64,000 nt of DNA from Lysinibacillus xylanilyticus (GCF_001708185.1 NZ_MDDN01000003.1:124001-188000); one strand, 5' to 3'; counted from the first letter of the stretch, positions 26,293-35,058 are shown. Translations and numbers: made by a program. Notes: generated by a model not told the origin, from the sequence alone.

Positions 26293-26860
26293 ATGAAAAC
26301 TTTAAGAGGACTCGAGCTACTAACAGAAAATCAACGAAATGAAATGATGGAATTACATACAGATGCATGGATCCTAGGAACGTATTATACTTTTTCAATG
26401 CAGGATTTGTAGGTAATTCACAAACGAAGACGTGAAGAAAATCGATTAGGTTTTGCAGTGCAGCTCGCTGTTTTACGTCGAAGCATCTTGCGCCCCTTGT
26501 CTTATAAAACGGGGAAATGATGTATTTAATAAATACGTGTTTTGAATTCTTAAGAAAAAATAAAATTATTTTTCCAGCTTTAACAACACTAGAACGAGTT
26601 ATATGGGAATCACGTGACCGAGCCGAAGAAAATTATTTAACCTGATTCATTACGCTTTGACACCTATTCAAATAGAAAAATAAAACTCCACTTGGCTGGT
26701 TAAAAGAACCGATGGGATTCCTCACCCTAGATACCTTTTTAAAAGTAATTGAACGTTTAGAATTTATACGAGAAATGGACTTAGGCAGTATTTCATTACA
26801 TACTATTCATCGAAACCGATTAACTCAACTTGCTCGACTCGGCACACGCTCAAATTGTAT
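26293..26860 (+). pseudogene. Tn3-family transposase (TnpA) relic
   Basis: The frame from ATG 26293 reads LELLTENQRNEMMELH, GTYYTFSMQDL, then a stop (TAG) where Glu is expected, then VIHKRRREENRLGFAVQLAV. This matches the N-terminal DUF4158 domain of Tn3 transposases. Scattered pieces follow in other frames: TTLERVIWESRDRAEENYL and, at about 26745-26850, RLEFIREMDLGSISLHTIH and RNRLTQLARLGTR, which match a later part of the same domain region. The catalytic DDE part is absent. With the terminal repeat and resolvase this marks a dead Tn3-type transposon. Confidence 0.8.
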
Positions 26861-27243
26861 TTTCCTCTCAAATGGAATTATTTTTAAGATAGAAAAAAAC
26901 AAGATTGGTATAGACTACCACTCTAATTACAAACAAAATACAAAGTTTCTGATTATGATTTCCTTTCATGTCTGAAGATGCAAATCAATCTTCAAATACA
27001 TGCTGTAAAACCTTCAAATCGAATGGGAAAAGATAATAATTTAAACCAATGATGTTTTCTTTTAAAAAATATAAGGAGGGGGACATTAATTCTACCTGAA
27101 TAAATGAAAGGGACAATTAATCAATCTAAATAAAATGGACATCTGCTATTTGAATTAGATACTACTTTAATAAGAAGGAGATAATTCCCTTATATCTAAT
27201 ATACTATTTAAGAATAGGAAGTAATTCTAGATGAGGTGTTCGA
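26861..27243. other. Intergenic region with transposon debris
   Basis: AT-rich sequence with short broken frames after the transposase relic and no recognisable right-hand Tn3 terminal repeat. It ends with GAGGTG, the ribosome site of the next gene. Confidence 0.4.
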
Positions 27244-27792
27244 TTGAAGAAAATAAGAACTGAAACAGAAAGATTAGTCATTCGATTTCTTGAAGAGGGA
27301 GATTATACTTCTTGGCTTACCCAGTATGAAAATCGTTTACCATCTCAACATAAATACGATGAAGGTAAATTAGATATGAGCATCTGCACGAAAGAATGGT
27401 TTCGTGATTTATTTACTAAACATCATCAGATGGCTGAGGATGACAAGGTATATGTATTTGGAGTGTTTAGAAAAGTAGATAATACTCATATTGGCTTTAT
27501 AGACTTTTCAACAATTATGAGGGAAGAATTTCAATGGACCAGGTTCGGATATACAATTCATAACCACTTTTGGAGAAAAGGTAATGGAAAAGAGGCTGTA
27601 AAGGCTGCCTTTGATCTAGCGTTTGAAAAATTAAATTATCATCGAATAGAAGCTCACATAAACCTTGATAATATTGCATCTATAAAGCTAGCAGAAGGTG
27701 TTGGAATGGTGTATGAATGCACGAGGAAAGGATTCATATACGAGGATGACAAATGGACTGATCATCTAGTTTACTTTATAAACGCAAAATAA
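27244..27792 (+). CDS. GNAT-family N-acetyltransferase (RimJ/RimL type)
   Basis: A 182-residue acetyltransferase. It opens with the typical IRTETERLVIRFLEEGDY and carries GYTIHNHFWRKGNGKEAVKA, the acetyl-CoA pyrophosphate loop (usually Q/RxxGxG/A). A helix FDLAFEKLNYHRIEAHINLDN and ASIKLAEGVGMVYE, as in RimJ/RimL proteins, follow. These acetylate ribosomal protein N-termini or small substrates; the target here is unknown. The TTG start has GAGGTG eight bases upstream. It has its own terminator, which is part of a repeat flanking the biotin operon. Confidence 0.88.
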   Translation: MKKIRTETERLVIRFLEEGDYTSWLTQYENRLPSQHKYDEGKLDMSICTKEWFRDLFTKHHQMAEDDKVYVFGVFRKVDNTHIGFIDFSTIMREEFQWTRFGYTIHNHFWRKGNGKEAVKAAFDLAFEKLNYHRIEAHINLDNIASIKLAEGVGMVYECTRKGFIYEDDKWTDHLVYFINAK

Positions 27793-27854
27793 GCTTTTAA
27801 GTAGACAAGAACGAAGATATTTTTTGTATAGATTCTCTCAAGAAAATTAAAAAG

Positions 27855-27917
27855 CAATAGATTTCAATAAAAACCCCTGATTCTTCTGCTTAGTGTAGAA
27901 AAATCAGGGGTTTTTAT
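27855..27917 (+). repeat. Terminator repeat, left copy beside the bio operon
   Basis: Stem AAACCCCTGATT / AATCAGGGGTTT with T-run. It is nearly identical over about 58 bases (from CAATAGAT) to the sequence at 30645-30701. It ends the acetyltransferase transcript. Confidence 0.85.
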
Positions 27918-27996
27918 TTACACATTTGATAAGAAACAAAATCTATTTACACAAATAATAAAAAATCCTACCATTTTATCTACTATCCAACCCACA

Positions 27997-28033
27997 TTTG
28001 TGTTAACTTATTATTAAATTAAGTTAACACAAA
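27997..28033. promoter_or_regulatory. BirA-type biotin operator
   Basis: Perfect 14-base arms TTTGTGTTAACTTA / TAAGTTAACACAAA separated by 9 bases, 80 bases before bioX. The GTTAAC-centred arms match the biotin-repressor palindromes known from Bacillus biotin operons. BirA with biotinyl-AMP should repress the operon here. Confidence 0.85.
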
Positions 28034-28111
28034 TTCAAGGAGAATAGGAGGAAATAACATAAAGTTATTACAAGTTAATTATGTGCAAATTATTTAAGGT
28101 GGAGGAATAAA

Positions 28112-28615
28112 ATGATTCGAAAATTTTCTACATATGATCTTGCCCAGATTTCATTGCTAGCTTGTCTTATTATCGTTTCAGGCATGTTTAAAATTCCAAC
28201 AGGTATACCTGGCTCTGAGTTTCAATTATCAGCACCCATTGCAGTTGCGATTGCAGCCGTGTTTGGATTTAAGCGATATTTTCTAGCGGGCATCATAGCA
28301 AGTTTAATTTTATTTTTACTCGGTATACACTCAATCTTAAATGTGGAGATCTCATTAATTTTTCGATTGACTGTAGGTCTACTCATTGTTGTATTTGGGA
28401 CTTCTATTCCGGTACTTGTTTTGGCAGGCCCAATTGGAACAACGATTGCTAGATTTGGTTTGGCCTTTACGTTAGGGACTCCATTTTTACCATTATTCGT
28501 TTTGGCTATACCAGGCATGATAATCACAGCTGTTAGTGTTTATCCAATAACGAAAATGTTACAGACAATTAATAGGAAAGTAGCAGGTAATAATCATGTT
28601 AAAAACGTGTTATAG
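28112..28615 (+). CDS. bioX: BioX membrane protein of the biotin operon
   Basis: A 167-residue protein with about five transmembrane helices and no soluble domain. Its build (short, hydrophobic, LSAPIAVAIAAVFGF near the middle) resembles an S component of ECF-type vitamin transporters. In Bacillus sphaericus the gene before bioW and bioF was named bioX; a role in pimelate uptake has been suggested but I would call it inferred. ATG with GGTGGAGG upstream. It overlaps bioW by 20 bases and is under the BirA palindrome. Confidence 0.75.
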   Translation: MIRKFSTYDLAQISLLACLIIVSGMFKIPTGIPGSEFQLSAPIAVAIAAVFGFKRYFLAGIIASLILFLLGIHSILNVEISLIFRLTVGLLIVVFGTSIPVLVLAGPIGTTIARFGLAFTLGTPFLPLFVLAIPGMIITAVSVYPITKMLQTINRKVAGNNHVKNVL

Positions 28616-29327
28616 CATACGAATGCGTGCGGCTGAAAGAAGTCCTGAACTAGGGGAAAAGCATATATCTGGTGGTGAACGGATAGGTAGTAAATCTCAG
28701 ATAGAACCAATTGTAAAACAGTTATTGAACAAAGCAAGTAATCATTCACGTGGAGATGCTGACTTTATTCAAATTACCATTGAAAAAATTGCGCGTGATC
28801 AAATACAGTATATACCACCCTTAGAAATAACGACAGTTGAGGCGGCTTCAATTGAAAAGGCCCATAGTGAAGCAAGAAAAATACTAACCTCCTTAGGTGT
28901 TTCAGAAGAGGCATTGAATGTTGCTTTTCATCAACTTAGTAGTAATCAAAATCTCCGTGGGGCCATCATCTTAAATAGTAAAACCGGCTTACGGCTTGAC
29001 GACCGGGGACAACAAGGGGTTCGTGTATCACGAATCGATTGGCAAGATGCTAATGAGGACTTAAATGAGCGTGTCCGTGAAGCGTTGGCTCTGGCGTCGA
29101 AAGTGGCAAATTCTCCGTTTACTATTGCAGAATTATGTTGGTCTGATGATCCAGAATATGTGACTGGATATGTAAGTAGTCGTGATATTGGTTATGTCAG
29201 AATTACACCGTTAAAAAGGGAAGGCTGCGAGAGTGGAGGGCGTGCTTTTTTTGTGTCAGATGAAATTGACCTAGAATCTTTTATAAACTATTTAGAAAGC
29301 GTACCGGTTCTCATCAGGAGGGATTAA
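28596..29327 (+). CDS. bioW: 6-carboxyhexanoate--CoA ligase (pimeloyl-CoA synthase)
   Basis: A 243-residue enzyme that makes pimeloyl-CoA from pimelate, ATP and CoA, the first dedicated biotin step in this route. The N-terminus YSIRMRAAERSPELGEKHIS and later HISGGERI, RGAIILNSKTGLRLDDRG and GYVRITPLKREGCESGGRAF are BioW hallmarks. The length is usual. The start lies inside the end of bioX and bioF begins three bases after the stop, so translation is coupled. Using BioW implies that free pimelate, taken up or made otherwise, is the precursor. Confidence 0.95.
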   Translation: MLKTCYSIRMRAAERSPELGEKHISGGERIGSKSQIEPIVKQLLNKASNHSRGDADFIQITIEKIARDQIQYIPPLEITTVEAASIEKAHSEARKILTSLGVSEEALNVAFHQLSSNQNLRGAIILNSKTGLRLDDRGQQGVRVSRIDWQDANEDLNERVREALALASKVANSPFTIAELCWSDDPEYVTGYVSSRDIGYVRITPLKREGCESGGRAFFVSDEIDLESFINYLESVPVLIRRD

Positions 29328-29330
29328 AAA

Positions 29331-30500
29331 ATGGATCATTGGTTTCAACAGGAACTACAATTAATAGAAGAGAAAGGATTGACAAGGAAGTTACGTTCGT
29401 TTTCAACTGGAAATGAAAGCGAGGTAATCATAAATGGTAAGAAATTTTTGCTTTTTTCATCTAATAACTATTTAGGTCTTGCAACAGATTTTCGATTAAT
29501 AAAGAAGGCATCTGAAGGTATTAGTAAATACGGTACAGGAGCTGGTGGTTCGAGATTAACAACCGGAAATTTCGTCATTCATGAACAGCTTGAATCTGAA
29601 ATTGCCGATTTAAAAAAAACGGAAGCTGCCATTGTTTTCAGCAGTGGTTATCTAGCAAACATTGGTGTGATTTCGAGTGTGATGAAGGCAGGGGATATGA
29701 TATTTTCTGATGCGTGGAATCATGCGAGTATTATAGATGGTTGTCGACTTAGTCAAGCAAAAACAATTGTTTATGAACATGCGGATATGGTGGATTTAGA
29801 GTATAAATTAAGGCAATCACATGGAGATGGAAAGAAGTTAATTGTGACGGATGGCGTCTTTAGTATGGATGGTGATATTGCTCCACTTCCCGAAATCGTT
29901 GCGCTAGCAAAGAAATACAATGCTTACATAATGATTGATGATGCGCATGCGACAGGTGTCTTAGGAAATGACGGTCGTGGTACGGCTGATTATTTTGGAC
30001 TGAAAGATGCGATAGATTTTACAGTAGGCACGTTGAGTAAAGCGATTGGTGCAGAAGGTGGTTTTGTGTCGACGTCGTCAATTGCAAGGAACTATTTACT
30101 CAATAGCGCCAGATCATTTATTTTCCAAACAGGTTTATCTCCAAGTGCGATTGAAGCAGCGCGAGAAGGAATTTCCATTATTCAAAATGAGCCCGAACGA
30201 AGGGAACAATTGCTGAATAATGCTAAATATTTACGTTTGAAATTGCAGGAATCGGGTTTTGTAGTTAAGGAAGGGGAAACGCCCATTATATCTCTTCTTA
30301 TTGGTGATTCCCATGAAGCTATTCAATTTTCTGAGAAACTTATGGATGAAGGTGTCTTTATTCCAGCAATTCGACCACCAACTGTGCCAAAAGGGTCAAG
30401 CCGGTTGCGGATTACAGTGATGGCCACACATACAAAGGAGCAGCTCAATACAGTCATAGATAAAATCAAAAAAATAGGAAAAGAAATGGGTATTGTATAA
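29331..30500 (+). CDS. bioF: 8-amino-7-oxononanoate synthase
   Basis: A 389-residue PLP enzyme condensing pimeloyl-CoA with alanine. Motifs: FSSNNYLGLAT, TGAGGSRLTTGN, the cofactor-stacking region SDAWNHASIIDGCRL, DDAHATGVLG, and the PLP lysine in TVGTLSKAIGAEGG. The length fits the family. It follows bioW after three bases with ribosome site AGGAGGG. The later genes (bioA, bioD, bioB) are not in this window; in B. sphaericus they form a second BirA-controlled operon, which I assume lies elsewhere here. Confidence 0.95.
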   Translation: MDHWFQQELQLIEEKGLTRKLRSFSTGNESEVIINGKKFLLFSSNNYLGLATDFRLIKKASEGISKYGTGAGGSRLTTGNFVIHEQLESEIADLKKTEAAIVFSSGYLANIGVISSVMKAGDMIFSDAWNHASIIDGCRLSQAKTIVYEHADMVDLEYKLRQSHGDGKKLIVTDGVFSMDGDIAPLPEIVALAKKYNAYIMIDDAHATGVLGNDGRGTADYFGLKDAIDFTVGTLSKAIGAEGGFVSTSSIARNYLLNSARSFIFQTGLSPSAIEAAREGISIIQNEPERREQLLNNAKYLRLKLQESGFVVKEGETPIISLLIGDSHEAIQFSEKLMDEGVFIPAIRPPTVPKGSSRLRITVMATHTKEQLNTVIDKIKKIGKEMGIV

Positions 30501-30644
30501 TCCTTATATAATAAAGAATGTCAACTCTTTTGAAAGATTATTATAGTTATTTTACCTTTTTAATAGAACTTAATAATATTAAAAAGATGTTTAATCGCTA
30601 AATTGCTGTTGGACAATTGTAAAATTGAAGATTAAAATCTGAAA

Positions 30645-30703
30645 CAATAGATCTTAATAAACCCCTGATTCTTCTGCTTAACATAGAAAAATCAGGGGTT
30701 TAA
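30645..30703 (+). repeat. Terminator repeat, right copy beside the bio operon
   Basis: Near-identical to 27855-27917: CAATAGAT, then stem AAACCCCTGATT / AATCAGGGGTTT. It serves as the bioXWF terminator and may also serve the convergent transglutaminase operon. Confidence 0.85.
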
Positions 30704-30724
30704 TTTATACCATTGTATGTTTTA

Positions 30725-31579
30725 CTACAAATGATTCACTGCTTTGACGCTCACTTTAACTGTTAAATCATGTTTTCCACCTGAATAAACACCTTCAACC
30801 GGACTAATATCGGAATAATCACGGCCAATGCACAAAATAATGTGATTTTCTAATACTTCCACATTATTAGTTGGATCTAAGCCAATCCAGCCGATTCCTG
30901 GTATCATGACTTCTACCCAAGCGTGGGTTGCAATATCACCGACCAAAGCAGAGTTTTCATCAACATATAAATAACCACTAACATAGCGAGCTGGAATTCC
31001 TTTTGCTCTTAATACCGCAAGCATGACATGGGTGAAATCCTGACAAACACCTCGCTTAAGGGCGAAGGCTTGACTTGCAGTTGTCGTAACATCAGTCGCA
31101 CCAGGATCATATTCAAATGTCGAGTATAAATATTGCATTAAATTCAGCGAAAATAACACGGGATTTTCTGCATGACCAATCGCATGATAAACTTCCTCTA
31201 ACTGATTTTCTGTCATATACGTAAAATGTGTAGACTTTAAATAGGGCAAATAATGTTCATAAAACAGCTGAGAATGAAAAATTGTTTGCATCTCATGTGA
31301 ATATTGAATGCGATGAATAAAGGGTGCACGTTGAATGCTGACAATAGAGGTCGTTTGAATTTCTAGCTCTTGATGCTGCTCAGGTATATAAAAAGTGCCA
31401 ACCGTATTGCCCCAAATATCTGTATGCTCACGCGTTAAAGATGAAGGTGTAATGGCAATTCGATAGGATAATAAGCGCTGACGCTCATCGCCTCTTGGTT
31501 TCAAGCGGATAGTATTTAAGCTTTGATCGACTTCAGACTCATATTGAAAAATATTAGTATGTTGAATTTCAAATTTCAT
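30725..31579 (-). CDS. Transglutaminase-like cysteine peptidase family protein
   Basis: About 284 residues. The N-terminal beta domain (FEIQHTNIFQYESEVDQSL; NTIRLKPRGDERQRLLSYRI) is that of bacterial transglutaminase-like proteins. The catalytic triad is seen as Cys in LKRGVCQDFTHVML (about 175), His in THAWVEVMIP (about 218) and Asp in WIGLDPTNN (about 233). It is last in an operon with alpha-E and ATP-grasp genes, a known conserved trio predicted to make or cleave peptide-like amide bonds. ATG 31579 with AGGAAGCG upstream is preferred; the frame upstream of it lies mainly over the alpha-E gene. Confidence 0.88.
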   Translation of the reverse strand: MKFEIQHTNIFQYESEVDQSLNTIRLKPRGDERQRLLSYRIAITPSSLTREHTDIWGNTVGTFYIPEQHQELEIQTTSIVSIQRAPFIHRIQYSHEMQTIFHSQLFYEHYLPYLKSTHFTYMTENQLEEVYHAIGHAENPVLFSLNLMQYLYSTFEYDPGATDVTTTASQAFALKRGVCQDFTHVMLAVLRAKGIPARYVSGYLYVDENSALVGDIATHAWVEVMIPGIGWIGLDPTNNVEVLENHIILCIGRDYSDISPVEGVYSGGKHDLTVKVSVKAVNHL

Positions 31580-31640
31580 GGTGTCCGCTTCCTTTTGATT
31601 ACTGACTTGCTTGTTGAAAGGGAGCTGTGGGTGATTCCTT

Positions 31641-32606
31641 TCAAGGTTGTACGCTGGGTTCATATAAATGATAAATTGTTGCAAATGTATTTCCAAAATC
31701 AATACATTGACACAATCTTTCCTCCATTAACAGAATCGTTTCCTCTAAGGTAATATTCCATAAGTCCACATTCATCATGGCAAATAATAAATTCTTTAAT
31801 GGGGTATGAAGCTCTATATATCTTGCTGAAATAGGATCATTTTCTAAACAACTTAACGATTCCTCTAATTTTTGTAAGCAAAACATCACTGAACGTGGGA
31901 AGTGCTTATCCTGTAATAAATATTGAATGACACAAAGTAAATTTGTTTGGCGATGCTTCCGCAAATAAGACTCCGTCGCCTCCGATAAATCAAGTAAAAA
32001 CGTTCCGTCCACTTCAAATAAGGAGATAGCTACCTCCTTATGTTGCTCCAGTATAATTAAAGCCATACGAATCGTCTTTTCAGCTCGTTCTAACCATTTC
32101 CCAACGTGCATGAAATAATAAGGTAAATCTCGATCCATCGAGCCTTCGATAAGCCCAGTAACCGTTAATGAAGTCTTTCGAACATTTTGCAAAAAAGAAT
32201 TCAGAACGATAAGTGGAATAGGTCTTTCGCGTCCGATTATTTCTTGCTGTAAAGATAAATAAAAGGCATTTTGCAATTCCCAAAGCTCAATCGGGATGCT
32301 ATCTCGGGTTACCCGCGCATTTTCCCTAACCGCACGTAAAGTAGCATGAAGGGCGTTACAGTTTTTATCAGAAAATAGAAGATATTCGATCAGTAGATTA
32401 ACTCGAATGGATTCATAAAAAGTCAAATACTCTTCCTTCGAGGCACAAATATCTAACACCGCTTCCCAATGGTCGATGTATTCATTTTCTTTACCTGATT
32501 GCTCCAACATATTCAACAGCTGTACTTGTAATATATGTGCATTCGTTTGTGTTCGTTCACTATATCTTGCCATCCAATACAGTGCATCGGCTACTCGACT
32601 TAGCAT
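31641..32606 (-). CDS. Alpha-E domain protein
   Basis: A 321-residue all-helical protein (DUF403). It begins with the family signature MLSRVADALYWMARYSERTQ and has the internal RAEKTIRMALII region. Its biochemical role is unproved. The family nearly always sits with a circularly permuted ATP-grasp ligase and a transglutaminase, as here. The ATG has GGAGG nine bases upstream. It overlaps the end of the ATP-grasp gene by 47 bases, an unusually long coding overlap that both frames seem to accept. Confidence 0.88.
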   Translation of the reverse strand: MLSRVADALYWMARYSERTQTNAHILQVQLLNMLEQSGKENEYIDHWEAVLDICASKEEYLTFYESIRVNLLIEYLLFSDKNCNALHATLRAVRENARVTRDSIPIELWELQNAFYLSLQQEIIGRERPIPLIVLNSFLQNVRKTSLTVTGLIEGSMDRDLPYYFMHVGKWLERAEKTIRMALIILEQHKEVAISLFEVDGTFLLDLSEATESYLRKHRQTNLLCVIQYLLQDKHFPRSVMFCLQKLEESLSCLENDPISARYIELHTPLKNLLFAMMNVDLWNITLEETILLMEERLCQCIDFGNTFATIYHLYEPSVQP

Positions 32607-34050
32607 ACTGTAATTCCTCCTTTAATATCCATGTATCTTTTGCTCCTCCGCCCTGTGACGAATTCACGACTAAAGACCCTTCTTTCAGTGCCACACGGGA
32701 TAACCCACCAGGGAGTACATAAATATCATCACCCTTCATGACATATACACGCAAATCGACATGGCAAGGGTAGAATTTCCCATCCTGAAAAGCAGGTGCT
32801 CTAGACAAGTTAATCGTCGGTTGTGCAATATATTGAAACGGGTTTTCTATAATTTTTTCTTTAAATTTAGTAATTTCTTCATCACTCGCATGCGGACCAA
32901 TTAGCATATCATAGCCACCAGAGGCACTAACATTTTTTATGACAAGCTCTCTCATATGTTCAAGTACCCAAGCTCGCTGCTTGTCATCATCTAAATGATA
33001 GGTCTTCACATTTCGTAAAATAGGTTCCTCATTTAAATAGTAGCGAATCATATCTGGCACATAGGCATACATCGCTTTATCATCGGCCACACCGTTACCA
33101 ACAGCATTTAAAATAGCAATATTTCCAGCTTTATAAGCATCCATGATATGAGGGACTCCAAGTAAAGAATCCTTTCGAAAAACAACAGGATCTAAGAAAT
33201 CATCATCAATTCGACGATAAATAATATCGATTTGTTCTAGGCCATAAATTGTCTTCCTATACACCTTATTATCTTGAACGACTAAATCATGCCCTTCTAC
33301 AAGCTGAATATTGAGTTGCTGAGCTAGGAAAACATGATCATAATAAGCTGAATTATACATGCCCGCTGTTAATAGAACAGCCTTAGGTTCTACACCTGGC
33401 TTCATACAAGCTGGTCGATGAGCAAGTAGTGCCTTTTTCATAAAGGCCATTTGTTTGTCGAGTGACTGAATGGAATGCTTAGAGAAAAACTCAGGATAGA
33501 CTTCCTTCATGACATATCGATTTTGAAAAACATAGGAGATACCTGAAGGATTTCGTAAATTATCCTCTAACACGTAGTAAATACCGTTTTCATCACGAAT
33601 CAAATCAATGCCTGCTAAAAAAATATGATTATCGATTGGTACTTTTACACCAAGCATTTCTTTATAGTAGTATGGATTGTTTTCAATAAGCCTTTTCGGA
33701 ATAAGCCCATCCTCAAAAATGGACTGTTCATGATAGACATCATGCAAAAAGCAATTTAAGGCTTTGACACGTTGCTTCATACCAGCTTCAATTACTTCCC
33801 ACTGTTCATGTGGAATAATAATAGGGATAAAATCAAAGGGCATTGTCCGTTCTGTACCACCTTGTGCTCCATATACGGTAAATGTAATGCCTTGTCTAAG
33901 GAAGCTTGATTGTGCTTGTTGGTATTTTTCATCTAACTGTTCCTTTGGAAAAGCATTAAGCTTATGATGGAAAGACCGATAATGAGGCTTCGGTTGATTG
34001 CCATCAAACATTTCATCAAAAAACATACCAGATTCATAGAACTTCATCAT
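32560..34050 (-). CDS. Circularly permuted ATP-grasp protein
   Basis: A 496-residue protein of the circularly permuted ATP-grasp type 2 family (former DUF404/DUF407). Landmarks: FYESGMFFDEMFDG at the N-terminus, GIDLIRDENGIYYVLEDNLR (ATP/Mg-binding strand), NAVGNGVADDKAMYAYVPDM and LINKNVSASGGYDMLIG-like LVIKNVSASGGYDML. Such enzymes are predicted amide ligases using ATP; the substrate is unknown. It leads the operon. The start ATG-ATG has GGAGGG upstream. No obvious peptide substrate gene was found beside it. Confidence 0.88.
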   Translation of the reverse strand: MMKFYESGMFFDEMFDGNQPKPHYRSFHHKLNAFPKEQLDEKYQQAQSSFLRQGITFTVYGAQGGTERTMPFDFIPIIIPHEQWEVIEAGMKQRVKALNCFLHDVYHEQSIFEDGLIPKRLIENNPYYYKEMLGVKVPIDNHIFLAGIDLIRDENGIYYVLEDNLRNPSGISYVFQNRYVMKEVYPEFFSKHSIQSLDKQMAFMKKALLAHRPACMKPGVEPKAVLLTAGMYNSAYYDHVFLAQQLNIQLVEGHDLVVQDNKVYRKTIYGLEQIDIIYRRIDDDFLDPVVFRKDSLLGVPHIMDAYKAGNIAILNAVGNGVADDKAMYAYVPDMIRYYLNEEPILRNVKTYHLDDDKQRAWVLEHMRELVIKNVSASGGYDMLIGPHASDEEITKFKEKIIENPFQYIAQPTINLSRAPAFQDGKFYPCHVDLRVYVMKGDDIYVLPGGLSRVALKEGSLVVNSSQGGGAKDTWILKEELQYAKSSSRCTVLDGKI

Positions 34051-34102
34051 ATGGATCGCCCTCCGAATTTAAGTAGTAGAGAAAACGTGTTACACTAAAT
34101 AA

Positions 34103-34320
34103 GAATCAATTTCGCCTTGGCGTAATTGTTGCTGTCGCTTCGCTTTCGCACAGATAAACAATTGTTGCTGTCGCTTCGCTTTCGCACAGATAAACAATTG
34201 TTGCTGTCGCTTCGCTTTCGCACAGATAAACAATGCGTTCAGATTTTGAATTGTGTGTGCACAATACAAAATCCGTAATATCCGCCGGAGGCTTTATCTT
34301 CATTCAGTTGGTGTTAGAGC
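34103..34320 (-). repeat. Palindromic repeat element with 36-bp triplication
   Basis: Inverted copy of the family at 16401-16494. It starts AATCAATTTCGCC/GGCGTAATTG (hairpin AATT-CGCC / GGCG-AATT). It ends with hairpin AGATTTTG-AATTGTG / CACAAT-CAAAATCC and CCGCCGGAGGCTTTATCTTC. Between the hairpins, a 36-base unit beginning AATTGTTGCTGTCGCTTCGC occurs three times without change (about 34124-34231). Confidence 0.8.
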
Positions 34321-34402
34321 ACTAATTGAAAAGGAACCACAACTGCATTCATTCTCCACTTTTAGAGGAATGAAGATAAATACATAAAAGGAGCTAGAAA
34401 AA

Positions 34403-34816
34403 ATGACAATCATTAATTTAATGCAAGCTTATGAGCTAGACAAGCTTTCAAAATTAGGTTTAACTGATGAGGAGATTGTAGGCACATTGCATACAGGGGA
34501 AGTATCAGTCTGGCAAGAAAAAGTACCAAACTATGAATTTTCCGAAACAATGGCACTTTTTAAAGAAGGGGAACAATTGTTCTTAGATGCTCTGCATGGT
34601 AACTATCGTATCAAATATGTAACTTTGCCAGGCATTCAGCGTTTGCTGCATCTTCGTTTTTCATTAGAAGAAGATAAGGATTATCATTTATTAGAAACAG
34701 GAATCCAACATTTAACTTGTAATGAGGAAACTATCGTGAAGCTTCAACATATGCTATCAACAAACTGGTCTCTAGCAAAACAAGTAGATGGGACGTATAG
34801 TGTTTTTGTTAAGTAA
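34403..34816 (+). CDS. Hypothetical protein
   Basis: A 137-residue soluble protein, mixed alpha/beta, with no signal peptide or membrane segment. The N-terminal part (YELDKLSKLGLTDEEIVGTL) looks helical and the centre (NYRIKYVTLPGIQRLLHLRF) has alternating strands and helix. I do not recognise the family. The ATG has AAGGAG nine bases upstream. It stands alone between the repeat element and a terminator-like hairpin at about 35022. Confidence 0.6.
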   Translation: MTIINLMQAYELDKLSKLGLTDEEIVGTLHTGEVSVWQEKVPNYEFSETMALFKEGEQLFLDALHGNYRIKYVTLPGIQRLLHLRFSLEEDKDYHLLETGIQHLTCNEETIVKLQHMLSTNWSLAKQVDGTYSVFVK

Positions 34817-35017
34817 TTCACTTCCACACAGAAAACATTGCATTCGGAATCAACAAAACCAGATAATTCCATGCGCATTGTGAGATAAATCGACACATAT
34901 AGTTACCCAGCTTTTCTTTTTTCGAATCGTCTCACAGCATTTTAGTACACTAGATTTAAATATTCATTTTCGTTGCACTTTATGCATGAAAAAGTAGATC
35001 TTTCAAAAAATCTTTCA

Positions 35018-35058
35018 AAAAGGTGATTTTCTTTATAAAGAGAATCATCTTTTTTTAC
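35018..35058 (+). terminator. Terminator-like hairpin
   Basis: GGTGATTTTCTTTA / TAAAGAGAATCATC followed by TTTTTTT, about 200 bases after the hypothetical gene at 34403. A second dyad GTTCCCAAA / TTTGGGAAC lies at 35127-35151. Little else is seen between 34817 and 35181. Confidence 0.6.

Noticed and set aside
34124..34231. Three 36-base repeats as a CRISPR array
   Set aside because: The units are directly adjacent without spacers and no cas genes are near; it is a simple tandem triplication.
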